DNA from: Myxococcales bacterium
GTDB taxonomy: Bacteria; Myxococcota_A; Polyangia; Haliangiales; Haliangiaceae
Assembly (NCBI GenBank): GCA_016706545.1
Contig: JADJJK010000014.1
Span: forward strand, 1-64,000
Reading direction: 5' to 3'
DNA: 64,000 nucleotides
Below the pieces are notes generated by a model that saw only the letters and a list, made by a program, of their open reading frames with translations, was not told where the DNA came from and did not search any database. This document shows positions 9,915 to 18,704 of this stretch, piece after piece. The first letter of the stretch is position 1; every line of letters starts with the position of its first letter. Position numbers and translations under genes: made by a program.

Positions 9915-11009
9915 ATGCGGGTAGAGCGGGAGTTCTGGGCAGCGATGGAGGCGGGGATGGACGAGGTGCAGCGTCGCCTTGGGTCCGACGACAGGGCGCT
10001 CCGGCTCGGCGCCGCGTGGCTCTTGTGCGCGAGGTCCTTTGGCAGCCCGGAGCTGCCGACCTCAGGGCAGCGGCAGGTGTCGCTCATCGGCCTCATCTTG
10101 ACGCACGAGGTCCGTGGCCTCGAGGTGTTGGCGCAAGACGACCCCGCGCCGAACGTACGCGCCGAGGCGGTCTCGAGCTTGGCGCGCCTCGTCGAGCACG
10201 ACCACCCGAGCGTGACGCTGCTCCTGGCGAAGCTGTCCATCGACGACGACGAGGAGCGCGTCCGGATAGCAGCCATCGAGGCGATGGCTGCGCGATGTCC
10301 AGGTCAGCGGCATACGCCGGTTGCTCGCGCCTGGTTGTGGGACCGCTCCGACAAGGTGCGCTGCGCGGCGATAGCTGCCCATCGGACCTGGGGCACTCCC
10401 TTCGCGGAGCTGATGAACTGGCTCGCCTCGGACGGGGAGGACGCCCTCGCGCTCGGCCTCGAGTGTCTGGAGACGCAAGGAGCGCAACTGCGGTGGCGCG
10501 AGGTCCCATCCTCGGTCCTGCGAGGAGCCATCGCGATCCGAGCGAAGCTCTTGCGCGTGTTTGCGGAACCCGATGAGGTGCCCCTGCACTTCTGGCTCGG
10601 ATGCGCGTGCGAGTGTCACTGGCTGCACGAGCACGCGGCGGTCGAGTTCGCGCGGGTCGCCGACCGGCTCGGGCTTTGTGCTGCACGGCGCGACGCGGTC
10701 GATCCCGCGGACGTCCCTCAGGTGACCTCGGCTCGTGAGGTCGCCGGCCAGCTCGTTCGCGCCATAGGGCCCCGTGCATGGGTGGGACGTCGTTCGGTGT
10801 ACTACTGTGAGGCCGACCCGATGAAGAAGATCGGCTTCGAGGTGTTCTCTGATCTTGCGGCCAGGTTGTGGCAGGCGCTCACGGAGCTGGACCCGACCTT
10901 CGACCCGGAGGGTGACGAGGTGGTCGAACACCTTCGCCGCCACATGCTGGATGACGACTGGGACTACCCCAGCGGCGCCGATTGGCTCATCCGCGACGTT
11001 CTGGAGTGA
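9915..11009 (+). CDS. HEAT-repeat protein of unknown function
   Basis: 364 residues from ATG 9915 (MRVEREFWAAMEAGMDEVQ); upstream frame extensions are Arg-rich and not credible. The first half shows HEAT-like helical repeats (NVRAEAVSSLARLVEHDHPS, ERVRIAAIEAMAARC, DKVRCAAIAAHRTWG) of the type found in protein-protein interaction scaffolds. The second half is less repetitive and ends in an acidic, Trp-containing tail. There is no signal peptide, so it is probably cytoplasmic. It overlaps the convergent hydroxylase gene by 23 bp. Confidence 0.7.
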   Translation: MRVEREFWAAMEAGMDEVQRRLGSDDRALRLGAAWLLCARSFGSPELPTSGQRQVSLIGLILTHEVRGLEVLAQDDPAPNVRAEAVSSLARLVEHDHPSVTLLLAKLSIDDDEERVRIAAIEAMAARCPGQRHTPVARAWLWDRSDKVRCAAIAAHRTWGTPFAELMNWLASDGEDALALGLECLETQGAQLRWREVPSSVLRGAIAIRAKLLRVFAEPDEVPLHFWLGCACECHWLHEHAAVEFARVADRLGLCAARRDAVDPADVPQVTSAREVAGQLVRAIGPRAWVGRRSVYYCEADPMKKIGFEVFSDLAARLWQALTELDPTFDPEGDEVVEHLRRHMLDDDWDYPSGADWLIRDVLE

Positions 11010-11835
11010 TCGCACCCGGTGCGCCAGCTCCATGTCGTGCGTCTGCGGTGGGCCTGGTGCGGGACGCGCTGGCGAACCAGGCGCGGACCACCGACGGCAG
11101 CAGGTGGACCTGCAGGTGCCAGACGCCATACGGGCGGGCGGGCGCTGGATCGAAGCCGTAGCGCAAGGGGGAGGTCTTGACCTGATAGGTGCCAAAGAGG
11201 CGGTCCCACACGATCAGCAGGCCGCCCAGGTTGCAGACGGTGTGCGCGGGATCCGCGCTGTGGTGGACTTCGTGGTGGGCGGGGGAGTTGAAGAGCGCGT
11301 CGATGACGGGCAGTCGGCAGGCATAGCCGCTGTGGCACATGAACGACCAGACCTGCGTCACGGCGATCACGACCCCCAGTTGTACGGGGTGAAACCCCAA
11401 GAAAGAGGCGGGCAGCAAGAACACCCAGTCCAGATAGCCGCTGAACCAGGAGTTGCGCATGCCGAGGCTGAGGTTGAAGTTGCGCGAGCTGTGATGGGTC
11501 GAGTGGAGAGCCCAGAACAACGGGACGGTGTGGTTGAGTCGATGCGACCAGTAATCGAAGAAGTCCACCACCACCACCGCGACCAGCCAGCTCCCCGGAT
11601 GCGCCTCATCCCAGCGCCACGGCGACGCGGCGTACACAGCGAGGAAGACGCCGCCCAGCACGAGGTTGCGCAGGAGCGAGACCCCCAGGTACACCCCCCC
11701 GGTGATCACTGACGTGACGGTGTCGCGCAGGTGATAGACCTGATCGCGCAGGAGCCAGCGGCTGATCACGAACTCCAGCACGAACGCCGCGGTCATGCTC
11801 GCGGCCAGGACGTTGGGTACGCTCGAGAACTCCAC
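10987..11835 (-). CDS. Fatty acid hydroxylase/sterol desaturase family membrane protein (copy 1)
   Basis: 282 residues with several membrane segments and the three histidine boxes of the di-iron hydroxylase/desaturase superfamily: HRLNH at 98-102, HSTHH at 111-115 and HHEVHH at 187-192. The family uses O2 to hydroxylate or desaturate lipids such as fatty acids, sterols, carotenoids or ceramide. It is a close tandem paralogue of the gene at 11855 (shared RNLVLGGVFLA, SPWRWDEAHPGSWLVA, LPVIDALFNSP). The pair lies beside the lipid-type operons, so a role in hydroxylating that product is plausible but unproven. Confidence 0.85.
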   Translation of the reverse strand: MEFSSVPNVLAASMTAAFVLEFVISRWLLRDQVYHLRDTVTSVITGGVYLGVSLLRNLVLGGVFLAVYAASPWRWDEAHPGSWLVAVVVVDFFDYWSHRLNHTVPLFWALHSTHHSSRNFNLSLGMRNSWFSGYLDWVFLLPASFLGFHPVQLGVVIAVTQVWSFMCHSGYACRLPVIDALFNSPAHHEVHHSADPAHTVCNLGGLLIVWDRLFGTYQVKTSPLRYGFDPAPARPYGVWHLQVHLLPSVVRAWFASASRTRPTADARHGAGAPGAITPERRG

Positions 11836-11854
11836 GAGGCAGGCCTATCAGCGC

Positions 11855-12673
11855 CTACGGCTGGGCGTCCGCGGTGGGCTTGGGCGCAGGAGCGGCGCCG
11901 GAGAACCAGGCGCGGACCACCGACGGCAGCAGGTAGAACTGCAGGTACCAGATGCCATAAGGGTGGGCGGGCTCTGGATCGATGCCGTAGCGCAGGGGGG
12001 CGGTCTTGACCGGATAAGCGCGATAGGTGCCAAAGAGGCGGTCCCACACGATCAACATCCCACCCAGGTTGCAGCGGTTGTGCGCCGGATCCACGCTGTG
12101 GTGGACGGCGTGATTGGTGGGGGAGTTGAAGAGCGCGTCGATGACGGGCAACCGGCCGACATAGCCGGTGTGGCACATGAAGTCCCAGAGCTGCATCACG
12201 GCGATCACCACCGCCACCTGCAAGGGATGAAATCCCAGGAGCGGCGCTGGCAGCACGAACACCCAGTCCAGATAGCCGCCCAGCCAGGAGTTGCGCATGC
12301 CGAGGCTGAGGTTGAACTTGCGCGAGCTGTGGTGCGCGGCGTGGAAGGCCCAGAACAGGGGGCTGGTGTGGCTCAGGCGGTGCGACCAGTAATAGAAGAA
12401 GTCCACCACCACCAGCGCGACCAGCCAGCTCCCCGGGTGCGCTTCATCCCACCGCCACGGCGACGCGGCGTACGCGGCGAGGAAGACGCCGCCCAGCACG
12501 AGGTTGCGAAGGAGCGAGGCCACCAGGTACCCGCCCCCGGTGGCGACCGCGGTGACGGTGTCGCGCAGGTGATAGGCCTGATCGCGCAGGAACCAGCGGC
12601 TGATCACGAACTCCAGGACGAACGCCGCGGTCATCCCCGCCGCCAGGAGGTTGGGCACGCTCGAGAGGTCCAC
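11855..12673 (-). CDS. Fatty acid hydroxylase/sterol desaturase family membrane protein (copy 2)
   Basis: 272 residues, 19 bp upstream of copy 1 in the same direction and nearly collinear with it. Histidine boxes HRLSH, HAAHH and NHAVHH are kept; the first His of the third box is Asn here, while the HxxHH core survives. The strong similarity over the whole length points to tandem duplication. The start is only about 70 bp from the divergent FabL-like gene, so both probably share a promoter region, which supports membership in the lipid locus. Confidence 0.85.
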   Translation of the reverse strand: MDLSSVPNLLAAGMTAAFVLEFVISRWFLRDQAYHLRDTVTAVATGGGYLVASLLRNLVLGGVFLAAYAASPWRWDEAHPGSWLVALVVVDFFYYWSHRLSHTSPLFWAFHAAHHSSRKFNLSLGMRNSWLGGYLDWVFVLPAPLLGFHPLQVAVVIAVMQLWDFMCHTGYVGRLPVIDALFNSPTNHAVHHSVDPAHNRCNLGGMLIVWDRLFGTYRAYPVKTAPLRYGIDPEPAHPYGIWYLQFYLLPSVVRAWFSGAAPAPKPTADAQP

Positions 12674-12744
12674 GACCGAAACCTATCAGAGCCCGGCGCG
12701 GCGCCGCACGTGCAATCGAGCGCATCGTGCAGCAAGATGTGGCA

Positions 12745-13512
12745 ATGCAAGAGTTCGCGGGCAAGCGCGCCCTCATCACTGGCGGATCCGGAATGATCGG
12801 CCGCGCGGTCTGCGTGGCCCTGGCGGAGGCCGGCGCCGACATCGCCTTGACCTACTTCTCGGACCGCGACGGCGCCGAGGAGACCGCGGCGCGGGTGCGC
12901 GAGCATGGGGTGGGCGTCACCGTGCTGCGGGTCAACTTCGCCGACGACAAGAACACCGGCGAGTTCCTCGCCGCGCTCACCCAGCAGCCGCCGATCGACT
13001 TTCTCATCAGCAACGCCGCCTCTGGCGTGGTGCGGCCGACCGCCGAGCTGACCGACCGGCACTGGAGCTGGTCGATGGCGGTCAACGCGACGTCGCTGTT
13101 TCGGGTGATGCAGTGCCTGACCGCGGCGCGCAGCGACGGCGCCCTGCTGCGCGACCACGGCCGGGTGCTGGCCATCAGCTCGCTGGGCGCGAGCCGCGCC
13201 ATCCCGCAATACGCCGCGGTCGCGGCGAGCAAGGCCGCGATGGAGGCGCTGATCCGCAACCTGTGCGTCGATCTGGGGCCACGCGGCATCACCGCGAACG
13301 TGATCAGCCCCGGCCTGGTGATGACGCGCGCGCTCGAGAGCTTCCCCAACAAGGCGCAGCTCGTGGAGGTGGCCCGGGCCAAGACCCCGGCGCCGCGGCT
13401 GGTCACCCCCGAGGACGTCGCGCACGTGGTGCGCTTTCTGTGCTCGCCAAAGGCGGCGATGATCAGCGGCCAGACGCTGCACGTCGACGGCGGCTACGCC
13501 GCGGTCGCGTGA
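12745..13512 (+). CDS. fabL: Enoyl-ACP reductase, FabL-like SDR
   Basis: 255 residues. It is an SDR with an NAD(P)-binding GGSGMIG near the N-terminus and the Tyr-x6-Lys spacing of enoyl-ACP reductases (YAAVAASK) rather than Tyr-x3-Lys. Segments SNAASGVVRP, HWSWSMAVNA, SSLGASRAIPQYA and GQTLHVDGG resemble Bacillus FabL closely. FabL reduces trans-2-enoyl-ACP with NADPH, the last step of each fatty-acid elongation cycle. ATG 12745 is preferred to GTG 12727 because it matches the usual N-terminal length. It lies alone, divergent from the hydroxylases and convergent with the SDR operon, and would supply full chain reduction to the KS system at 17469. Confidence 0.75.
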   Translation: MQEFAGKRALITGGSGMIGRAVCVALAEAGADIALTYFSDRDGAEETAARVREHGVGVTVLRVNFADDKNTGEFLAALTQQPPIDFLISNAASGVVRPTAELTDRHWSWSMAVNATSLFRVMQCLTAARSDGALLRDHGRVLAISSLGASRAIPQYAAVAASKAAMEALIRNLCVDLGPRGITANVISPGLVMTRALESFPNKAQLVEVARAKTPAPRLVTPEDVAHVVRFLCSPKAAMISGQTLHVDGGYAAVA

Positions 13513-13534
13513 GCGTGAGCGTGCGCCCGGGGCG

Positions 13535-13572
13535 GCGCGTGCGCCGCGAGGCCGCGCGTGCGCCGCGAGGCC
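13535..13572. repeat. Two 19-bp tandem copies
   Basis: GCGCGTGCGCCGCGAGGCC occurs twice head to tail (13535-13553 and 13554-13572) in the short space between the convergent FabL-like and SDR genes. No poly-T tail follows, so a terminator role is unclear. Confidence 0.6.
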
Positions 13573-13589
13573 CTCGGCCGGCGCCGCGC

Positions 13590-14393
13590 TCACGCCATCT
13601 TGAAGCCGCCGTCCACCGGGATGACGGCGCCGGTGATGTACGACGCGCCCGGGCTCGCCAGAAACCCGACCACCGACGCCACCTCCTCGGCGGTGCCCAC
13701 CCGCCCCAAGAGGATGCGGCGCGCCACCTCGTCGGGGGCGAGCGCGCGCACCTCCTGGCTCATCTCGGTGTCGATGACGCCCGGCGCCACCGCGTTGACG
13801 GTGATCTGGCGCGGCGCCAGCTCCACGGCCAGCGCGCGGGTCATGCCCTCGATCGCGGCCTTGCTCGCGGCGTAGTTGACCTGGCCGCGGCCGCCCTTCT
13901 GCCCGGCGACCGAGGACACGAAGATGATCGAGCCGCGGCGCGCCATCATCATGGGGCGGCACGCCGCGCGGGCCAGCGCGAAGCTGCCGCGGACGTTGAC
14001 GTCGAACACCAGGTTCCACTCCTCGTCGGTCATCGCGGCCACCAGGTTGTCGGCCAGGACCCCGGCGTTGCACACCAGGAGGTCGAGCCGGCGCTCGCGC
14101 GCCACCACGGAGTCGACCACGCGCCGGGCCTCCGCCGGATCGCGCAGCTCGGCGGCCAAGCTCCAGGCGACGCCGCCTGCGCTCGTGATCTGCGCGACCA
14201 CCGCCTCGGCGGCCGCGGCCTGGGTGTGATAGCAGACGGCGACCCGGAAGCCGCGGCGCCCAAGCTCACGCGCGATCGCCGCGCCGATGCCGCGCGAGGC
14301 GCCGGTGACCAGCGCCACCGGGGCGAGAGCCGAGGCCGGCGCCGAGGCCGGCTGCGGCGGCGTGGCCGGCGGCGGCCCGGCGCTGGCGCTCAC
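13590..14393 (-). CDS. 3-oxoacyl-ACP reductase, FabG-like SDR
   Basis: 267 residues from a GTG at 14393 that overlaps the stop of the upstream SDR by 4 bases (GTGA), indicating translational coupling. A Pro/Ala-rich leader of about 25 residues precedes the Rossmann motif GASRGIG. Catalytic residues are present: Ser in FVSSVAG and Tyr-x3-Lys in NYAASK. The FabG-like stretches NAGVLADN and APGVIDTEM favour beta-ketoacyl-ACP reduction with NADPH. It is last in a three-gene leftward operon led by a radical SAM gene and probably serves the lipid pathway. Confidence 0.8.
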   Translation of the reverse strand: MSASAGPPPATPPQPASAPASALAPVALVTGASRGIGAAIARELGRRGFRVAVCYHTQAAAAEAVVAQITSAGGVAWSLAAELRDPAEARRVVDSVVARERRLDLLVCNAGVLADNLVAAMTDEEWNLVFDVNVRGSFALARAACRPMMMARRGSIIFVSSVAGQKGGRGQVNYAASKAAIEGMTRALAVELAPRQITVNAVAPGVIDTEMSQEVRALAPDEVARRILLGRVGTAEEVASVVGFLASPGASYITGAVIPVDGGFKMA

Positions 14394-15139
14394 ACCGCTC
14401 CGTCGAGCACCACCGTGGCGCCGTTCATGTACGTGTTGCGCTCCGAGATCATCATGGCCGCGAACTCGGCGCACTCGGCGAACGTGCCCACCCGCCCCAG
14501 CGCGCAGTTCGCCAGGTACTCGCGCAGCTTGGCGGCCGGCAAGTTGACGCTGACGCCGGCCTGCAGGATGCCGGGCGCCAGGCAGTTCACGGTGATGCCG
14601 TAGCGGCCGATCTCCTTGGCCAGCGCCTCGGTGAAGCCGCGCAGCGCCGCCTTGGTGGCGCAGTAGTGAACCGGCGCGTTCATCATCTTGACGCCGGCCA
14701 GCGACGACACGTTGAGGATCTTGCCGCGCCGTCGTTTGATCATCCCGCGCATGACCGCCTGGCTGCACAAAAACGCGCCCTTGACGTTGGTGGTCATCAT
14801 GTTGTCCCAGTCCTCCTCCTCCATCAACGCCAGCGGCACCACCTGGCCGATGCCGGCGTTGTTGACCAGCACATCGATGGCGGCCTCGCTCTCGAGGCTC
14901 TTCACCATGTCGCGCACGGAGGCCTTGTCGCTGACCGAGCCCTTGAAGCTCCAGGCGCGCCGACCGTGCGCGCGGATGGCCTCGCTGGTGGCGGCGGCGT
15001 CCTCGTCCGAGCGCGCGTAGCTGAAGGCGACATCTGCGCCCTCGCGCGCGAACACCTCGCAGAAGGCGCGGCCGAGGCCGCGTGAGCCGCCGGTGACCAG
15101 CACGGTGGCGCCGGTGAGCAGTCCCATCGCCGCGGTCAC
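14390..15139 (-). CDS. SDR-family oxidoreductase (ketoreductase-like)
   Basis: 249 residues if started at GTG 15139, whose G is the last base of the upstream TAG stop; ATG 15127 is the alternative. It has the cofactor motif GGSRGLG, NNAGIG, catalytic Ser in NVSSLAG and Tyr-x3-Lys in HYCATK. The downstream part VNCLAPGILQAG and the closing NGATVVLDG are standard for the family. The stretch APVHYxATKAALRGFTEAL is shared almost word for word with the SDR half of the fusion protein at 24060, so the two are close paralogues despite lying in different operons. Probably it reduces a keto group on a carrier-bound chain. Confidence 0.8.
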   Translation of the reverse strand: MTAAMGLLTGATVLVTGGSRGLGRAFCEVFAREGADVAFSYARSDEDAAATSEAIRAHGRRAWSFKGSVSDKASVRDMVKSLESEAAIDVLVNNAGIGQVVPLALMEEEDWDNMMTTNVKGAFLCSQAVMRGMIKRRRGKILNVSSLAGVKMMNAPVHYCATKAALRGFTEALAKEIGRYGITVNCLAPGILQAGVSVNLPAAKLREYLANCALGRVGTFAECAEFAAMMISERNTYMNGATVVLDGAV

Positions 15140-16872
15140 TATCGCAGGACCTTGAGCTTGGCGCTGGCGGTGCCGGCGCCCTGCGGAGAGGCCACCGACC
15201 ACGACGGGACCGCCGTGTCAGGCCCCTTGGCGGCGCCGCGGTGGAACATGTTGAACCCGCAGGCCGGCATGACCCGGCCGTCCACCGTGGCGTAGTGGTG
15301 GCAGCACTTGCGCAGCCGCTCCAGATCGAAGTCGTGGCGGTCCATGTAGTGATGCAGGAAGATCGACTTGGCCTGCGCCTCGCCGATGCGCAGCGCCTCG
15401 TGCGGCGTCAGCGCGCGATCGGGGAACATGACGTCGAGCGTGCGGCGCAGCGCCGCCAGGATCTCGTCGCCGCGATCGACCTCGGACTCGCTGGCGAACA
15501 CATCGTGGATGATGTCATGCAGCGCGTCGTGGACCTCCGGCGAGGCCGGCAAGGTCGCCGACGACCGCAGCAGGCTGCCGTTGCGGGTGAAGTCGACGAA
15601 GCGCGAGAACGGCAGGTAGGTGCCGTCGTTCATGCGCAAGACATAGGTCAGCGACACGCACTGCGGGTGCGAGCACGGCAGCGGCGAGAAGTCGCTCTTG
15701 CGCAGGGCGCCGCCGGACTGCTCGGCGATGCGGTCGATGATGCCGGGGATGGTCAGGCGGTTCCCGGCGTCGTGCGCGAACTGACCGCCGCCGCGGCCGG
15801 TGTACGCCATCGGCTGGAAGTTGAGCGAGAGGATGTGGTCCTCGGTGAACAGGAGCTGCACCGCCTGACCGATCTGATGATCGTTGATCCCCAGCGTGGC
15901 CACGAAGATGAGCTGGGTCGGGATCTGCAGCTCGCGCAGCGCGGCCAGCGCGGCGTTCTTCTCCTCGGTGAGATCGCGCCCGCGGATGGCCTGGTGCGTG
16001 TCGGCGGTGAAGCCGTCGAGCTGCAGCGCCACGTACGCGCCGGAGGCCTTGAGCGCCTTGGCGAAGGCGCGGTCTCGACCGAGGCGCAGGCCGTTGGTGA
16101 TGACCACCACGCGGCCGATCTCGGGCCGGCTGGCGCGCCGCACCAGCTCGAGGATCTGCGGGTGGCTGGTGGGCTCGCCGCCGCTGAGCGCGACCGATTC
16201 GCACTGGCCCTCGCGCGCCACCAGGTTGTCGATCACGCGATCGAAGGCGTCCAGATCGATGTGCGTGGAGTACTGGTTGTCGACGATGCAGACCGGGCAC
16301 TCGAGGTTGCAGTGGTCGGTGATCTCGACGATGGGCAGGCAGGTGTGCTGCTCGTGGTCGCTGCAGTGCCCGCAGTCCGTGGGGCACCCGTGCTTGGCCT
16401 CTTGCACGTACTGCAGCGGCTGCGTGCCGGCGCGAGCGTAGCCATACGCGCGGACATAGTACGCGGCGTCCTCGCTGACCAGCGCCTGCGACGGGCCGCA
16501 GCGCGCGCAGTCCTTCTTGAAGTAGACGCGGCCGTCGCGGATCACCACCTCGGCGGGCAACAGCGAGAGGCAGCCCGGGCAGGTCGAGGTGGTCTGCTTG
16601 AACGTCCAGTCGCCGACGTGGCCCGGCGGCGGGCTGCCGCGCAGGAGGAAGGCCTCCTTGTAGCCCTCGACGTCGCTCGACACGTGTCGCTCGGTGGCGC
16701 CGCAGCGCGGGCACAAGAAGAGCTGCACGACGTCGCCGCCGCGGAACACGATGCGCCCCTCCACCGGCGGAGCGTCCGCGGGGCAGCTTGGGCACTGTCC
16801 GAACTCGTGCGCGAAGAACGTGTGAGGACGATCCGGACGGAGACCTGGCGTTTGGCACGGCGTGCAGTCCAT
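15139..16872 (-). CDS. Radical SAM enzyme, COG1964/tetraether-synthase-like (copy 1)
   Basis: 577 residues. The radical SAM cluster motif is C188-x3-C192-x2-C195 (CNLECPVC), followed by GGEP at 231-234, which helps hold SAM. Upstream are Cys pairs at 27/30, 54/57, 98/101 and 122/125 and the diagnostic HGCPTDCGHC (161-170); more Cys lie near the C-terminus (KCC, PACGFN). This layout is that of COG1964, which includes archaeal tetraether lipid synthase (MJ0619 type), an enzyme that joins unactivated lipid carbons using several Fe-S centres. This copy has a longer Cys-rich N-terminus than the two others in the locus. It leads the leftward operon. Family membership is well supported; the reaction here is unknown. 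Confidence 0.8.
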   Translation of the reverse strand: MDCTPCQTPGLRPDRPHTFFAHEFGQCPSCPADAPPVEGRIVFRGGDVVQLFLCPRCGATERHVSSDVEGYKEAFLLRGSPPPGHVGDWTFKQTTSTCPGCLSLLPAEVVIRDGRVYFKKDCARCGPSQALVSEDAAYYVRAYGYARAGTQPLQYVQEAKHGCPTDCGHCSDHEQHTCLPIVEITDHCNLECPVCIVDNQYSTHIDLDAFDRVIDNLVAREGQCESVALSGGEPTSHPQILELVRRASRPEIGRVVVITNGLRLGRDRAFAKALKASGAYVALQLDGFTADTHQAIRGRDLTEEKNAALAALRELQIPTQLIFVATLGINDHQIGQAVQLLFTEDHILSLNFQPMAYTGRGGGQFAHDAGNRLTIPGIIDRIAEQSGGALRKSDFSPLPCSHPQCVSLTYVLRMNDGTYLPFSRFVDFTRNGSLLRSSATLPASPEVHDALHDIIHDVFASESEVDRGDEILAALRRTLDVMFPDRALTPHEALRIGEAQAKSIFLHHYMDRHDFDLERLRKCCHHYATVDGRVMPACGFNMFHRGAAKGPDTAVPSWSVASPQGAGTASAKLKVLR

Positions 16873-16986
16873 GCGCTACAGATACCGCGGACGCAGAGAC
16901 CACCGCAACGCTGGCGATCGCACCGTCGGCGCATTGCCGGACTGTGCCGATGTACCCGACACCGGTTCTGTGTTACCAGATGTCAC
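16873..16986. promoter_or_regulatory. Probable bidirectional promoter region of the lipid operons
   Basis: These 114 bp separate the leftward radical SAM operon from the rightward dehydratase/KS operon and must hold the promoters of both unless they lie inside coding sequence. I see no convincing -35/-10 pair or operator palindrome. Confidence 0.4.
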
Positions 16987-17472
16987 GTGCGTTATGTCTT
17001 GCTGGACCGCATCACCCGGCTGGCACCACCGACCAGCGCCGAGGGCGTCAAGTGCGTGTCGATGTCTGACGACATCTTCGAGCACCACTTCCCCGGACAC
17101 CCGATCTTCCCCGGCGCGCTGCTGATCGAAGCCATGGCGCAGCTCGGCGGCGTGCTGGTCGAGGCGTGCATGCGGCTGCGCGGTCGGCAGGATCTGCACG
17201 CGCTGCTGGTGATGAGCGACCGCGCGCGCTTTCGTAAGGGCGTATACCCGGGAGACAAGGTCGTGCTCTCCAGTACCGTGCTGCAGGTCAGCGAACATGG
17301 AGGGCGGGTCGCCGCGACCGCGCAGGTCGAGGGCGAGAAGGTCGCGGAGGCAGAGCTGACGTTTGCCTTCGCCGAGGTCACGCACCCGATCCTCCTGCAG
17401 CGGCGGCAGGAGATGTTGAACCTGTGGCTGCACGGCTCGGTGGCCGGCGACCTGGGCGCGCCGTCGCGATGA
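16987..17472 (+). CDS. FabZ/FabA-like 3-hydroxyacyl-ACP dehydratase
   Basis: 161 residues from GTG 16987. It has the hot-dog fold signature HHFPGHPIFPG with H34 as catalytic His, followed by the helix LLIEAMAQLGG with E48 at the place of the catalytic acid. Such enzymes remove water from 3-hydroxyacyl-ACP to give trans-2-enoyl-ACP. It is the first gene of the rightward operon; its stop overlaps the first KS start (ATGA). Together with the ketoreductases and the FabL-like protein it completes a reductive cycle. Confidence 0.85.
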   Translation: MRYVLLDRITRLAPPTSAEGVKCVSMSDDIFEHHFPGHPIFPGALLIEAMAQLGGVLVEACMRLRGRQDLHALLVMSDRARFRKGVYPGDKVVLSSTVLQVSEHGGRVAATAQVEGEKVAEAELTFAFAEVTHPILLQRRQEMLNLWLHGSVAGDLGAPSR

Positions 17473-18704
17473 GCCGGCGGGTGTTCGTGCGAGCGGTGGG
17501 CGCGTGGACACCGATGCGACCGCAGGGCGCGAGCTGGCGCGAGTCGCTGCCGCTGCTCTTGGCCGGCGAGACCGCGGTGCGCGAGGTCACGCACTTCGAC
17601 ACCGCCGGGTTCCCGTCGCGGGTGGCGGCCTGGATCGGCGACGACGCGGTGGCCGCGGCGTGTGATCGGCGCGCCGCGCTGACCACGCGCGCGCTCGAGG
17701 AGATCGAGGCCGAGGTGGAGCTCGCCGCGCTGGCCGGGCCCAAGCTGGGCGTGTTCCTTGGCGCCGAGAGCGGTCGGGCCTCGCCAGCGGCCATCCTGCG
17801 GCTCGCCCACGCCGCGGCGCCAGCGGGCACCTTCGATCACGCGGCGTTCGTGGCCCACGCCGCCGCAGCAGCGGGCGCCGCCGCGGCGGTGGCCGCGCGC
17901 TCGGTGTCGCCGGCGGCGGTGGCCTCCGCGCTGGCGGCGCGGCTCGGCGCGCTGGGCCCCGTCCACACGGTGTCTTTGGCCTGCGCCTCGGGAGCCAGCG
18001 CGATCGTGTCCGCGGTGCGCCAGCTCCGCGCCGGTGCCTGCGACGCGGCGATCGCCGGCGGCGTGGGCGCCGACGTCGATCCCTTCATGCTGGTGGGCTT
18101 TGGCAAGCTGGGCGCGCTGTCCGGCAGCGGCCTGTCGCGGCCCTTTGATCGCGCGCGCGATGGCTTCGTGGTGGGCGAAGGCGCCGCCCTGGTCCTGCTC
18201 ACCACCGAGCCGCCGGACGGCGACGAGGTCTTCGAGATCTCCGGCGTCGGCGCCAGCCTGGACGGCTTTCACCTGACCGCGCCTCATCCGCAGGGAGATG
18301 GCGCCGAGCGCGCCATGCGCGCCGCGCTGCGCGAGTCCGGGCGCAGCCAGGTCGACTACGTGCAAGCGCACGGCACCTCGACCGCGCTCAACGACGCCGC
18401 CGAGTGCGCCGCGCTGGCGCGGGTGTTCGAGCAACCCGTGCAACCGGGGCGACCGCTGGTGAGCTCCATCAAGGGCGCGGTGGGGCACTGGATCGCGGGC
18501 GCGGGGGCCATCGGCTTTCTCTGCGCGGTGGAGGCGCTGCGCGGCAACGTGCTGCCCACCGCCGGGCTCACCCACCCGGACGACACCTGCCCCGGCCAGC
18601 ACGTGATGGGCGCCGGCCGCACCGGGCTCGCACTACAGAGCGCGCTGTGCAATGCGTTCGCCTTCGGCGGCGCCAACGCCTCGCTGCTGGTGGAGCGGCG
18701 ATGA
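17469..18704 (+). CDS. Beta-ketoacyl-ACP synthase (KS, active-site complete)
   Basis: 411 residues. A thiolase-fold condensing enzyme with C172 in SLACASGA, H301 in QAHGTST, K335 and H340 in SSIKGAVGHW, the full Cys-His-His set for decarboxylative Claisen condensation on ACP. The start overlaps the dehydratase stop and the stop overlaps the next gene by 4 bases. The N-terminal half diverges from FabF, as is common in FabF-like enzymes of aryl polyene or ladderane-type clusters. It is followed directly by a Cys-less homologue, so the two may work as a KS/chain-length-factor pair. Confidence 0.85.
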   Translation: MSRRVFVRAVGAWTPMRPQGASWRESLPLLLAGETAVREVTHFDTAGFPSRVAAWIGDDAVAAACDRRAALTTRALEEIEAEVELAALAGPKLGVFLGAESGRASPAAILRLAHAAAPAGTFDHAAFVAHAAAAAGAAAAVAARSVSPAAVASALAARLGALGPVHTVSLACASGASAIVSAVRQLRAGACDAAIAGGVGADVDPFMLVGFGKLGALSGSGLSRPFDRARDGFVVGEGAALVLLTTEPPDGDEVFEISGVGASLDGFHLTAPHPQGDGAERAMRAALRESGRSQVDYVQAHGTSTALNDAAECAALARVFEQPVQPGRPLVSSIKGAVGHWIAGAGAIGFLCAVEALRGNVLPTAGLTHPDDTCPGQHVMGAGRTGLALQSALCNAFAFGGANASLLVERR

